Of a stretch of 64,000 nucleotides of DNA, positions 45,042 through 53,792 are shown piece after piece. Location of the stretch: positions 304,840 to 368,839 of the forward strand of contig JAWLHE010000006.1 in the NCBI GenBank assembly GCA_041690495.1, given 5' to 3'. The notes beneath the pieces were generated by a model. The model ran no database searches, had not been told where the DNA came from, and saw only the letters and a program-made list of their open reading frames with translations. The DNA comes from DATAAP01 sp041690495 (GTDB taxonomy: Bacteria; Pseudomonadota; Alphaproteobacteria; CACIAM-22H2). Each line of letters opens with the position of its first letter. The first letter of the stretch is position 1. The translations under genes were made by a program, and so were the position numbers.

Positions 45042-45179
45042 ATGCGCTCCTTTGCGATTATCCTCGCCGCCCTGGCTATCGTCATTCTCGGTGGCTTTGC
45101 CGTGCTCGCCACCATAGACATTCCGGCGCCTTCGAGCCGCATTGAAAGAGTGATACCGAATGATCGCCTGCCGCGCTAA
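45042..45179 (+). CDS. Small membrane protein upstream of the helical-repeat gene
   Basis: A 45-residue protein with one membrane helix (RSFAIILAALAIVILGGFAVL) and a short exported tail (IDIPAPSSRIERVIPNDRLPR). Tiny proteins of this pattern (helix, then a Pro-rich DIPAP motif) recur upstream of the same partner in related genomes, as far as I recall. Its last 20 nt overlap the next gene start, so it is probably co-translated. Confidence 0.65.
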   Translation: MRSFAIILAALAIVILGGFAVLATIDIPAPSSRIERVIPNDRLPR

Positions 45180-46965
45180 CGCCAGACTGTGGCTCTGTGC
45201 CGGCTTCGCGGCGGCGGTGGGCGCGCTTGTCGCTGCCGACGCGGCGGCGGAAGGCCCGATCCGGCTGTCGCCGCCCAGGATCATGGAGCAGGCGCCCGCC
45301 CCTGCGGCGCCGGCCGGAGAGGCACAGTTGCCGGAGGGGCAGGAGGCGACCCGCGGCGGCACCGGCTCCGAGATCATCGTCAGCCCGATGCCGGCGCTCA
45401 ACGTCGAGGGCGTCGGCCTGATCGACGAGACCCGTGGCGGATTGCCCGAGACGCTGTGGCATGGCTCGACGCGCGCCGTGGCCGACCGGCTGATCGCGCT
45501 GCTTCCCGTTCCCAACCTGTCGCCCGCGGCGCGCGCGCTCGCCGAGCGCGTACTGACCACCAGCGGTGCCGCACCCGAAGCGGGGGCCGAGGCGTCGAAG
45601 GCGAGCTTCGTGGCGCTGCGCGCCGAGCGGCTGATGGCGATGGGCCGGGCGGCGCCGGCCGCAGGACTCGCCCGCGCCGTGCCGCGCCGCGAGGACGACG
45701 CCGTCCTGTCGCGCATCCTGCTCGACAGCGCGCTCATCGAATATGACAACTCCGGCGCCTGCCAGATCGTGCGCCGCCAGATCGGCAAGGTCGAGACGCC
45801 TTATGTCCAGAAGGCGCTGATCTTCTGCCAGGCGCTGGCGGGCGAGCATGCGCGCGCGCAGCTCGGCCTGAGCCTGCTGCGCGAGCAGAGCGCCGAAGAC
45901 GACGCCTTCATCCGCCTGGTCCATGCGCTGGGCGGCGATCAACGCCCGATCACCGAGCTGCCCGGCCGGCTGACGCCGCTCCATCTGGCAATGCTGCGGG
46001 CCGCACGTCAGCAGATCCCGGCAGGCGTCGTCGAGAACGCCGAACCGGCCGTGCAGCGCATGGTCGCGCAGAGCCCCAATACGACCCTGGACGTCAGGCT
46101 CGCCGCCGCCGAGCGCGCCGAGGCAACCGGCGCCCTGCCGACCGGGGCGCTCATCCAGGTCCTCGAGGCCATCGACTTCAACCCCGATGAGCTCGGCAAC
46201 GCGCTGGCGCAGTCCGAGAAGGCGCCGCCGGGGCGCGCCCTCGCCGCGATCTACCACGTTGCCAAGGCGCAGAGCGTCGGCATCGCACGCGCCGAGGCGC
46301 TGACGCGCGGCTGGCAGATGGCGCGCGCGCGCGGCTTCTATCCATCGGCGGTACGCGTGACGCTGCCGCTGGTTCGCGAGCTTGCGCCGTCGCAGGAGCT
46401 GGCCTGGTTCGCCGGTGAAGCAGGCCGCGCGCTCCTGCTCGGCGGCTACCGCGACGAGGCGACGCGCTGGTACGAGCTGGCGCTGCACGAGGCCAAGGCC
46501 GGTACGCGCACCGATCAGGGCGAGATCCTGTTGTGGCCCCTGCTCCGCCTCGCGGGGGCCGACGTACCCGCTGCCGATTCGAACGTGCTCGGGACGTGGC
46601 GTGCGGTGCAGGAGAAGCGCGACGCGGCACGGATGCCGGCACGCCTTGCAGTACTGACGGCGGCGCTCGAAGGATTGGGCGATGCCACGGACGGCTCGCT
46701 CGCGGCACTGCTGCTGGCGGGCGACATCGGTCGTCAGACGATCGCAATGCCGCACCCGGCGCTGTGGCTCGGCCGCGACGGCGCGGCATCCGCCGGGCGC
46801 GTCGGCGAGACCGCGCTGTTCGTGCTGGCCTCGATGGACCCGGACGGCGCGGCGAGCACCGCGCCGCAGACGTTGATTGCTCTCATTCATGCGCTGCGCG
46901 CGGTCGGGCTCGAATCCGAAGCGCGCGAGCTCGCGCTTGAGGCGGCGATCTCCGCCGGCATCTGA
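45160..46965 (+). CDS. Exported Ala-rich helical-repeat protein of unknown function
   Basis: A 601-residue protein with a signal peptide (LWLCAGFAAAVGALVAADAAA), a Pro/Ala-rich linker (about 40-60) and then an all-helical Ala/Leu/Arg-rich body resembling TPR or HEAT-like repeats (ALIFCQALAGEHARAQLGLS). I do not recognise a named family. Gene order (small membrane protein, this gene, xerD) suggests an envelope function, perhaps linked to cell division. Confidence 0.7.
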   Translation: MIACRANARLWLCAGFAAAVGALVAADAAAEGPIRLSPPRIMEQAPAPAAPAGEAQLPEGQEATRGGTGSEIIVSPMPALNVEGVGLIDETRGGLPETLWHGSTRAVADRLIALLPVPNLSPAARALAERVLTTSGAAPEAGAEASKASFVALRAERLMAMGRAAPAAGLARAVPRREDDAVLSRILLDSALIEYDNSGACQIVRRQIGKVETPYVQKALIFCQALAGEHARAQLGLSLLREQSAEDDAFIRLVHALGGDQRPITELPGRLTPLHLAMLRAARQQIPAGVVENAEPAVQRMVAQSPNTTLDVRLAAAERAEATGALPTGALIQVLEAIDFNPDELGNALAQSEKAPPGRALAAIYHVAKAQSVGIARAEALTRGWQMARARGFYPSAVRVTLPLVRELAPSQELAWFAGEAGRALLLGGYRDEATRWYELALHEAKAGTRTDQGEILLWPLLRLAGADVPAADSNVLGTWRAVQEKRDAARMPARLAVLTAALEGLGDATDGSLAALLLAGDIGRQTIAMPHPALWLGRDGAASAGRVGETALFVLASMDPDGAASTAPQTLIALIHALRAVGLESEARELALEAAISAGI

Positions 46966-46966
46966 C

Positions 46967-47914
46967 GTGCCTCCGGGCAGAGAAGCCGTCATCTCGCGCC
47001 ACATCGACAGTTTTCTCGAAATGCTGGCGGCCGAGCGCAACGCCGCCGAGAACACGCGCATCGCCTACGGCAAGGATCTCGCCGATTTCGCTGCGTTCCT
47101 CGCACGGCGGAGAACGGACGTCGCCGCGGCCGATCCGGCGCAGGTCAAAGCCTATCTTGCGCAGCTGCGCCATGCCGGAATGAGTCCGCGCACCGCTGCG
47201 CGCCGGCTTGCCAGCCTGCGCCAGTTTCACCGCTTCCTCGTCGCCGAGGGGGTGCGCAGCGACGATCCGATGAGCATGATCGACAGCCCGCGCGTCGGCC
47301 GTCCGCTGCCCAGGATCCTCGGCCGCGAAGACGTCGAGAAACTTATCGACGCCGCGCGCCGGCACGAGGGCGTGGAAGGCAAGCGGCTGATCGCCTTCCT
47401 CGAAGTCCTCTATGCGGCGGGGCTGCGCGTGTCGGAGCTGGTGACGATGCCGCTGGCGGCGGTGTCCCGCGACGGGCGCTTCCTGATCGTCAGGGGCAAA
47501 GGCAACAAGGAACGGTTGGCGCCGCTCAGCGATCCCGCGCGTGAGGCGCTCGCGGCCTACCGGGCCGTGCGGCACGCTTTCCTGCCGAAGAACGCCAAGG
47601 AATCGCGCTTCATGTTTCCGTCGCGCGGCGCGGCAGGACACATCACCACCGCGCGCGTCGCTCAGCTGCTGAAGGACCTTGCCGTCGCTGCCGGCATCGA
47701 TCCACGCAAGGTCTCGCCGCACGTCCTGCGCCACGCCTTTGCCACGCACCTGATCGACGGCGGCGCCGACCTGCGCGCGGTCCAGCAGATGCTCGGCCAT
47801 GCGGACATCGCGACGACGCAGATCTACACCCACGTCGCCGGCGAACGGATGAAGCGGCTGGTCCACGGCCATCACCCGCTCGCGCGCACCCGCCGTCGCG
47901 GTCGCGGCTCCTGA
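46967..47914 (+). CDS. xerD: Tyrosine recombinase XerD
   Basis: A 315-residue site-specific recombinase resolving chromosome dimers at dif. The catalytic set is visible: Arg in YAAGLRVSEL (about 151), Lys in VRGKGNKERLAPL, HVLRHAFATHL (His-x-x-Arg), GHADIATTQIYTHV with His and the nucleophilic Tyr. The N-terminal SAM-like domain opens IDSFLEMLAAERNAAENT. The start is GTG 46967, 1 nt after the previous stop, without a strong ribosome site. XerD rather than XerC fits the closeness to accA seen in many alphaproteobacteria. Confidence 0.9.
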   Translation: MPPGREAVISRHIDSFLEMLAAERNAAENTRIAYGKDLADFAAFLARRRTDVAAADPAQVKAYLAQLRHAGMSPRTAARRLASLRQFHRFLVAEGVRSDDPMSMIDSPRVGRPLPRILGREDVEKLIDAARRHEGVEGKRLIAFLEVLYAAGLRVSELVTMPLAAVSRDGRFLIVRGKGNKERLAPLSDPAREALAAYRAVRHAFLPKNAKESRFMFPSRGAAGHITTARVAQLLKDLAVAAGIDPRKVSPHVLRHAFATHLIDGGADLRAVQQMLGHADIATTQIYTHVAGERMKRLVHGHHPLARTRRRGRGS

Positions 47915-48097
47915 CGCCACGCACTGTCGGAATTCGTTACGAAGCCGCTGATCCGGGGCGCGCACCCTAGCACCAATACGTTGATTTGAGTCGATTTTTT
48001 GGGTTGGCTTGGTTCTTGCTGCATCGCGGCGCAAGGAACGTGCCGCGATCATCGGCGCGTTCCGAATTTCAACTCCGACCAGGACACGCCTACAACT

Positions 48098-48787
48098 ATG
48101 AGACTTCCTCTCGCACTGACCGGCGCATTCTTCGCAGCCACGCTCTTCATCGCCGCCCCCGCGGCAGCAGGTCCGGTTCAGAACTTCTCGTTCACCGGCA
48201 GCTTCACCCAGGACGACGACGTCCAGCTCTTCAACTTCACCGTCGGCGCCCTCTCGACGGTCACCCTGCGGAGCTGGTCCTATGCAGGCGGTACGAACGC
48301 CGCCGGCGAGACCCTCGCCCGCGACGGATTCGATCCGATCCTGGCGCTATTCGATTCGACCGGCGCGTTCATCGACCAGAACGACGACGGCAACACCGTT
48401 CCCGCCGACGCGTTGTCCGGCGCGGAATACGATGTGTTCCTTGAGGTCGAGCTCGACGCCGGCACCTATACCGTCGCGATCATGTAGTACGACAACTTCG
48501 CGAACGGCCCGAACCTGTCCGACGGCTTTGAGCGCACCGGCGAGGGCAACTTCACCGCCGCTCCAGGCTTCAGCAATTTCGCCCCCGAATGCGACATCTC
48601 GCAGGGCCGGTTTCTCGACGTCAGCGGCACGGAATACTGCAATCGCACCGGGGCATGGGCATTCGATATTCTCGGCGTCGAGTCCGCGGTGGTCGAGCCG
48701 CCCCCGGCCGGAATTCCGGAGCCCTCGGCGCTGGCGCTGTTCGGCGCTGCGCTCGTCGGCCTTGGCATCCTGCGCCGCCGCGCATAG
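48098..48787 (+). pseudogene. PEP-CTERM sorted protein interrupted by an in-frame amber codon
   Basis: The frame opens with a signal peptide (LPLALTGAFFAATLFIAAPAAA) and continues through a beta-rich domain (NFSFTGSFTQDDDVQLFNFTV) to TYTVAIM at 48485. A TAG at 48485-48487 interrupts it. The same frame resumes with YDNFANGPNLSDGFERTGEG and ends in a textbook PEP-CTERM: IPEPSALALFGAALVGLGI then RRR. In relatives of this DVUA0089-like type the junction reads QYDNF, so a single CAG-to-TAG change explains it. Truncation removes the exosortase sorting signal. A sequencing error is the alternative. Confidence 0.82.
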
Positions 48788-48808
48788 CCGCGACCCTGGT
48801 GCTGCGGG

Positions 48809-48848
48809 CGAACGGCGGTCCGGGACACCGAGCCGCCGTTCGTCTTTT
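48809..48848 (+). terminator. Intrinsic terminator after the PEP-CTERM pseudogene
   Basis: CGAACGGCGG at 48809-48818 pairs with CCGCCGTTCG at 48833-48842 (10 bp), followed by TCTTTTCC. It lies 22 nt after the last stop, so expression of the intact gene was once properly terminated. Confidence 0.6.
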
Positions 48849-48922
48849 CCGTGCTGGCGGAGAGGCGTGGACGGGAAAATCCAGATGCTCTAAACACGGC
48901 GCTTCGCAAGGAGGACTCCGGC

Positions 48923-50788
48923 ATGGCCGCACGCAAGAAGACGACCCGCAGGAAGACCGCCCGCAAGGCCGCCAAGGCTGCCCCCCGTCCGAAGGCGGCA
49001 AAAAAGCGCGCAGTCCGCCGCCCGGCGAAGGCCGCGGCGAAGCGGAGTTCGAAGGCGGCGCGGAAATCCGTCCGCAAGGTTGCGAAAAAGGCTGTGAAGC
49101 GGAAGCCGGTCGCGAAGACCAAGGCCCCGCCGCGGCGCGTGCCCCCGCCCCGCCGCGCCGCGGGGGTGACGCTGCGGCTTCCCGCGGGCGTGCTGATCGA
49201 TGCCCCCCTGCAGCCCGATCACCTGCAGATCCTTACACGTGATGCGCTCGAGTTCGTCGTCGGCCTGCAGCGCAAGTTCGGGAGCCGCGTCGAAGAACTG
49301 CTGGCGCGGCGCGACGAGGTGCAGGCCCGCCTCGACCGCGGCGAGAAGCCGGACTTCCTTGCCGAAACGGCAAAGATTCGCACCGGCGACTGGACCGTGG
49401 CGCCGCCCCCGGCCGACATCCAGGACCGCCGCGTCGAGATCACCGGGCCGGTCGACCGCAAGATGGTCATCAACGCGCTCAACTCCGGCGCCAACGTGTT
49501 CATGGCCGACTTCGAGGACGCCAACACACCGACCTGGACGAACCAGATCGAGGGCCAGATCAACCTGCGTGACGCCGTCCGTGAATCGATCACCTTCACC
49601 GATCCGGACTCCGGCAAGCACTACGCGCTTCACGGCAGGCACGCGGTGCTGTTCGTCCGGCCACGCGGCTGGCATCTGCCCGAGAAGCACGTTCTGGTCG
49701 ATGGCACGCCGATATCGGGCGCGCTGTTCGACTTCGGGCTCTACTTCTTCCACAATGCGAAGGAGCTCCTGAAGCGCGGTACCGGGCCGTATTTCTATCT
49801 GCCGAAGCTGGAGAGCCACCTCGAGGCGCGGCTGTGGAACGACGTGTTCGTCCATGCGCAGCAGAAGCTCGGCATCAAGCGCGGCACGATCAGGGCCACG
49901 GTCCTGATCGAGACCATCCTCGCTGCCTTCGAGATGGACGAGATTCTCTACGAACTGCGCGAGCATTCGGCCGGGCTCAACGCCGGGCGCTGGGACTATA
50001 TCTTCAGCTTTATCAAGAAGTTCCGGAACGATCCGAAGGCCGTCATGCCCGATCGCGCGCTCGTCACCATGACGACCCACCTGATGCGGTCCTATGCCCT
50101 TCTGCTGATCGCCACATGTCACAGGCGCAACGCGCACGCGATGGGCGGCATGGCGGCGCAGATCCCGATCAAGAATGATCCGGTCGCCAACCAGGCGGCA
50201 ATGGAAAAGGTCGCCGCCGACAAGCAGCGCGAGGCGAGCGACGGCAACGATGGCACCTGGGTGGCCCACCCGGGCCTCGTCAAGATCGCGAAGGATATTT
50301 TCGACGAGCTGATGCCGCAGGCGAACCAGATTGCGCGCAAGCGCCAGGACGTCCATGTCACGGCCGCCGACCTCCTCGAGGTCCCGCAGGGGCCGATCAC
50401 CGAGGCCGGGCTGCGCCAGAACGTCAATGTCGGCATCGGCTATCTCGAAGCCTGGCTGCGCGGCATGGGCTGCGTGCCGCTCTACAATCTCATGGAAGAC
50501 GCCGCGACCGCGGAGATCTCGCGCACGCAGGTCTGGCAATGGCTGCGCCACGGCGCCCGGCTCGATGACGGGCGCGTCATCGACAAGGTGCTGGTCCGTC
50601 GCATCATCGGCGAGGAGCTCGACAAGGCGAAGGCGGAGGTCGGCGAGCAGCGCTTCAAGGTCGGTCAGTACGCCGAGGCGGCCAAGCTGTTCCAGGATCT
50701 CAGCGAGGCCAAGGACTTCACCGATTTCCTCACGCTGCCCGCGTATGACATGATCCTCTCCGAGGAGCGCAAGGCGCTCCGGTCATAG
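48923..50788 (+). CDS. aceB: Malate synthase A with histone-H1-like N-terminal tail
   Basis: A 621-residue protein. Residues about 1-80 are Lys/Ala/Arg/Pro-rich, of the kind AARKKTTRRKTARKAAKAA, as in bacterial H1-like nucleoid proteins. Residues about 81-621 are a full malate synthase A, similar in length to E. coli AceB (533): DRRVEITGPVDRKMVINALN, FMADFEDANTPTW, GRWDYIFSFIKKF, AMGGMAAQIPIK and NLMEDAATAEISR with the catalytic Asp. It condenses glyoxylate and acetyl-CoA. A perfect AAGGAGG lies 8 nt before the ATG of the tail, so the tail is almost certainly translated. No isocitrate lyase is nearby. Confidence 0.94.
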   Translation: MAARKKTTRRKTARKAAKAAPRPKAAKKRAVRRPAKAAAKRSSKAARKSVRKVAKKAVKRKPVAKTKAPPRRVPPPRRAAGVTLRLPAGVLIDAPLQPDHLQILTRDALEFVVGLQRKFGSRVEELLARRDEVQARLDRGEKPDFLAETAKIRTGDWTVAPPPADIQDRRVEITGPVDRKMVINALNSGANVFMADFEDANTPTWTNQIEGQINLRDAVRESITFTDPDSGKHYALHGRHAVLFVRPRGWHLPEKHVLVDGTPISGALFDFGLYFFHNAKELLKRGTGPYFYLPKLESHLEARLWNDVFVHAQQKLGIKRGTIRATVLIETILAAFEMDEILYELREHSAGLNAGRWDYIFSFIKKFRNDPKAVMPDRALVTMTTHLMRSYALLLIATCHRRNAHAMGGMAAQIPIKNDPVANQAAMEKVAADKQREASDGNDGTWVAHPGLVKIAKDIFDELMPQANQIARKRQDVHVTAADLLEVPQGPITEAGLRQNVNVGIGYLEAWLRGMGCVPLYNLMEDAATAEISRTQVWQWLRHGARLDDGRVIDKVLVRRIIGEELDKAKAEVGEQRFKVGQYAEAAKLFQDLSEAKDFTDFLTLPAYDMILSEERKALRS

Positions 50789-50801
50789 ACCGTTGCAATT
50801 G

Positions 50802-50833
50802 GTGCAAGGGCGGGGTTAAACCCGCCCTTGCAC
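50802..50833 (+). terminator. Strong hairpin after malate synthase
   Basis: GTGCAAGGGCGGG and its exact complement (13-bp arms) around GTTAAA, beginning 14 nt after the stop. No U-run follows, so it may terminate by Rho or protect the 3' end. Confidence 0.5.
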
Positions 50834-50923
50834 AGGAACCATGACTGCGCCCACGCAATGATTCACTTCTTCCGCCAGCGGCAGAGCACCCGCCTTCGCG
50901 TCGTGGCGTCCTGACGGCCCGGC

Positions 50924-51880
50924 ATGGCGCATTATCTTGAATTCGAAAAGCCGATCGCGGAGCTCGAGGGCAAGATCGAGGAGCTCCGGCATCTGACCAA
51001 CAGCGCCGGCCTTAATATCGCCGACGAGGTTTCGAAGCTGCAGGTCAAGGTCGACCGGCAGCTCCGTGCCGCCTATGCAAAGCTGACCCCGTGGCAGAAG
51101 GTGCAGGTCGCGCGCCATCCCGAGCGGCCGCATTTCAGCGACTACGTCAAGGCGCTGGTCCAGGATTTCACGCCGCTTGCCGGCGACAGGCTGTTCGGCG
51201 AGGACGCCGCGATCGTCGGCGGCCTCGGCCGGTTCGAGGATCGTGCCTGCGTGATCATGGGCCACGAGAAAGGCGCCGACACCGACAGCCGCATCAAGCA
51301 CAATTTCGGCATGGCGAAGCCGGAAGGTTATCGCAAGGCGCAGCGGCTGATGCGGCTGGCCGAGCGCTTCGGCCTGCCAATCATAGCCCTCGTCGACACC
51401 GCCGGCGCCTATCCCGGCGTCGAGGCGGAGGCGCGCGGCCAGGCAGAGGCGATCGCACGCTCGCTCGAGGTCTGCCTTGACGTGCGCGTCCCGTTCGTTG
51501 CCGCGATCATCGGCGAGGGCGGCTCGGGCGGCGCCATCGCCATTGCCGCGGCCAATCGCGTGCTGATGCTGGAACACGCGGTCTATTCGGTGATCTCGCC
51601 CGAGGGCTGCGCCTCGATCCTGTGGCGCAGCGGCGACCAGGCGCAGACGGCGGCCGAGGCGCTGCGCCTCACCGCACAGGACCTGCTGCGCCTCAAGGTG
51701 ATCGACGCGATCGTGCCCGAGCCGATGGGTGCGGCGCATCGCGATCCGGCCAAGGCGATCAGCGCGCTTGGCGAAGCGATCTCGGCCAGCCTGCGCGAGC
51801 TGCAGGGCCTGGACGGCAACACGCTGCGTGCCCGCCGCCGCGAGAAGTTCCTGGAGATGGGCCGCAACGGCCTGAGTTGA
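50924..51880 (+). CDS. accA: Acetyl-CoA carboxylase carboxyltransferase subunit alpha
   Basis: A 318-residue subunit opening LEFEKPIAELEGKIEELR. Blocks: KLTPWQKVQVARHPERPH, GHEKGADTDSRIKHNFGMAKPEG, ALVDTAGAYPGVEAEARGQ, GEGGSGGAIAIA and SVISPEGCASILWR. With AccD it transfers CO2 from biotin to acetyl-CoA for fatty-acid synthesis. The ribosome site is weak. Its proximity to xerD is a common alphaproteobacterial order, here broken by the PEP-CTERM and malate synthase genes. Confidence 0.97.
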   Translation: MAHYLEFEKPIAELEGKIEELRHLTNSAGLNIADEVSKLQVKVDRQLRAAYAKLTPWQKVQVARHPERPHFSDYVKALVQDFTPLAGDRLFGEDAAIVGGLGRFEDRACVIMGHEKGADTDSRIKHNFGMAKPEGYRKAQRLMRLAERFGLPIIALVDTAGAYPGVEAEARGQAEAIARSLEVCLDVRVPFVAAIIGEGGSGGAIAIAAANRVLMLEHAVYSVISPEGCASILWRSGDQAQTAAEALRLTAQDLLRLKVIDAIVPEPMGAAHRDPAKAISALGEAISASLRELQGLDGNTLRARRREKFLEMGRNGLS

Positions 51881-51909
51881 GCGCCTTCGTCTTTCGTAGG
51901 GGTGAGCCT

Positions 51910-51931
51910 CATCCTGAGCCTGTCGAAGGAT
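51910..51931. repeat. Short interspersed palindromic element (CATCCTGAGCCTGTCGAAGGAT)
   Basis: ATCCT...AGGAT arms around GAGCCTGTCGA. I recognise this as a high-copy intergenic repeat of several alphaproteobacterial genomes; copy number in this genome cannot be checked here. It starts the 346-bp gene-free stretch 51881-52226. Confidence 0.6.
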
Positions 51932-51981
51932 CAGTCCGCCCACGGCGAAAGATACGGGACCGATCGCTCAAATCAGAAAAC

Positions 51982-52081
51982 TGTCGTCCCCGGACTTCTT
52001 CCGGGGGGACCCAGCAGCGATGTTCCACCATCGCAGCGGCAACACTGGAACTGGGTCCTCGGGTCAAGCCAGAGGACGACA
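51982..52081. repeat. Composite palindromic repeat, about 100 bp
   Basis: TGTCGTCC at the left end and GGACGACA at the right end are inverted copies. Inside, ACCCAG and CTGGGT are also inverted, so each half is itself a hairpin: CCCCGGA...TCCGGGG on the left and TCCTCGGGTCAAGCCAGAGGA on the right. It resembles the dispersed GTCATCC...GGATGAC elements of alphaproteobacteria. No gene is credible here. Confidence 0.6.
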
Positions 52082-52226
52082 ATTCTGACTTGGAGGGTCC
52101 GTCCGCTTGGCACCACCGCCGGACGGCCTGAAGCCCACACCTGCGCGGCGTCTTCTTTCATATCCTTTAACACGGTTCCGCTGTTGTAAGGTGCGTCGCT
52201 ATGACTCGCCGCGCCCGCGATTCGCG

Positions 52227-53222
52227 ATGACCCGCAAACAGGATCACGCCAGCATCGAGAAGCTCGCCGCCGCCGTGCGCGACGGCGACAGGCGTGCGCT
52301 CGCGCGCGCGATCACCCGCGTCGAATCGACCAAGCCCGAGCACCAGGACGAGGCGCAGGCGCTGCTTTCGGCGTTGCTGCCCGCGACGGGCAAGGCGATC
52401 CGCATCGGCATCTCGGGCCCGCCTGGCGTCGGCAAGTCGACGTTCATCGAGGCGTTCGGCCTGCACCTGATCAAGGAGGGGCACCGGGTCGCAGTGCTCG
52501 CGGTCGATCCGTCGTCGCCGCGCTCCGGCGGCTCGATCCTTGGCGACAAGACGCGGATGGAGGAGCTGGCGCGCAACCCGGCCGCGTTCATCCGCCCCTC
52601 GCCCACCGGCGGCACGCTCGGCGGCGTCGCCCGCCGCACCCGCGAGGCCGGGCTGGTCTGCGAGGCGGCCGGATTCGACGTGGTGCTGATCGAGACGGTG
52701 GGCGTCGGGCAGTCCGAGACGGCGGTGGCCGAGATGGTCGACCTGTTCATGCTGATCCTGCCGCCCGCCGGCGGCGACGAACTGCAGGGCCTCAAGAAGG
52801 GCATCGTCGAGCTCGCCCATCTGGTCTTGGTCAACAAGGCCGACGGCGATCTCGCCGCGCCCGCCGGCCGTGCCGTATCAGAATACCGCGCTGCACTGCA
52901 TCTGCTGCGCTCGACCACGCCGGGCTGGTCGCCGCCGATCGTCAAGGTCTCGGCCCTGCTGCGCCAGGGCATGGACGAGGTCTGGCGCGAGATCGAGCGC
53001 TTCCGGGCCACGCTCGGGCCCGCTCGGCTCAAGGCCAAGCGCTCGGCCCAAGCCAAAGCATGGATGTGGAACGAGATCGAGGAAGGGCTGCTTGCCCTCC
53101 TCCGCCACGACCCGCACGTCGCCGCCCGCCTGCCCGAGTTGGAGAAGAAGGTCCTGCAGGGGGTTATGACGCCGGCGGCGGCGGCGCGCACCATCCTGGC
53201 GACGTTCCGGGGCGAGGCGTGA
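52227..53222 (+). CDS. meaB: Methylmalonyl-CoA mutase-associated GTPase MeaB
   Basis: A 331-residue G3E-family GTPase. Walker A GISGPPGVGKSTFIEAFG (about 57), AVDPSSPRSGGSILGDKTRM, DVVLIETVGVGQSE and LVNKAD (base recognition) are all present, and the C-terminal helical arm completes the MeaB fold. It loads and protects cobalamin in methylmalonyl-CoA mutase. No mutase gene is adjacent. The start is ATG 52227; upstream frame is noise over the repeat cluster. Confidence 0.93.
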   Translation: MTRKQDHASIEKLAAAVRDGDRRALARAITRVESTKPEHQDEAQALLSALLPATGKAIRIGISGPPGVGKSTFIEAFGLHLIKEGHRVAVLAVDPSSPRSGGSILGDKTRMEELARNPAAFIRPSPTGGTLGGVARRTREAGLVCEAAGFDVVLIETVGVGQSETAVAEMVDLFMLILPPAGGDELQGLKKGIVELAHLVLVNKADGDLAAPAGRAVSEYRAALHLLRSTTPGWSPPIVKVSALLRQGMDEVWREIERFRATLGPARLKAKRSAQAKAWMWNEIEEGLLALLRHDPHVAARLPELEKKVLQGVMTPAAAARTILATFRGEA

Positions 53223-53292
53223 CCAGTCCGCCCCTCGACCGGCCCGCAGCCCTTGACGGGCCGGGGTTAACCCCGTAAAAACCCCTCCTCGC

Positions 53293-53321
53293 GCGGGCCG
53301 GAGACGGCCCGCCCCTGTTTT
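53293..53321 (+). terminator. Intrinsic terminator after meaB
   Basis: GCGGGCCG, GAGA tetraloop, CGGCCCGC (8 bp), then CCCTGTTTTA. A 14-bp palindrome CGGGGTTAACCCCG lies just before it (53262-53275). Confidence 0.65.
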
Positions 53322-53350
53322 ATGGACCCGTTTTTGCGAAGGTAGCCGCC

Positions 53351-53647
53351 ATGTCCCGCCGCTGCATGGTCACTGGAAAAGGCGTCCTGGTTGGCAACAA
53401 TGTCAGCCACGCCAACAACAAGACGAAGCGCCGGTTCATGCCGAACCTGCAGGTGACATCGCTGCTGTCCGACCTGCTCGGCCGGCCGATCCGCATCCGC
53501 GTGTCGACCAACGGCCTGCGCACGATCGAGCACAACGGCGGCATCGACGCCTGGCTGCTCGGCACCGCCGACGCGAAGCTGGACCCGGAGATGCGCCGCA
53601 TCAAGAAGCAGATCGCCCGCGCCAAGGAGCGCCGCGCCGCGGCCTGA
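53351..53647 (+). CDS. rpmB: 50S ribosomal protein L28
   Basis: A 98-residue L28: CMVTGKGVLVGNNVSHANNKTKRRF, LRVSTNGLRTIEHNGGIDAWLL equivalents (RIRVSTNGLRTIEHNG) and a basic end. The N-terminal CMVTGKG form and a length near 97 are typical of alphaproteobacteria. It has its own promoter region after the meaB terminator and a clean terminator after it. Confidence 0.97.
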   Translation: MSRRCMVTGKGVLVGNNVSHANNKTKRRFMPNLQVTSLLSDLLGRPIRIRVSTNGLRTIEHNGGIDAWLLGTADAKLDPEMRRIKKQIARAKERRAAA

Positions 53648-53681
53648 TTTCCAGACCACCGACTCCTTTTCCGATCCCCTC

Positions 53682-53705
53682 AAGCCCGCCTTCCGGCGGG
53701 CTTTT
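53682..53705 (+). terminator. Intrinsic terminator of rpmB
   Basis: AAGCCCGCC, TTCC loop, GGCGGGC, TTTT: a canonical stem-loop with U-run, 35 nt after the stop. Confidence 0.85.
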
Positions 53706-53792
53706 GGTTGAAGGGGGCTCGGATCAAGGCGAAGGGCCTTCGACACGGAGATTGCCGAGGGCGGGCGATCGAAACGCGGTTGGACTAGGGCA

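Noticed and set aside
51881..52226. Short coding frames between accA and meaB
   Set aside because: They lie across palindromic repeats and show no ribosome site or known family.
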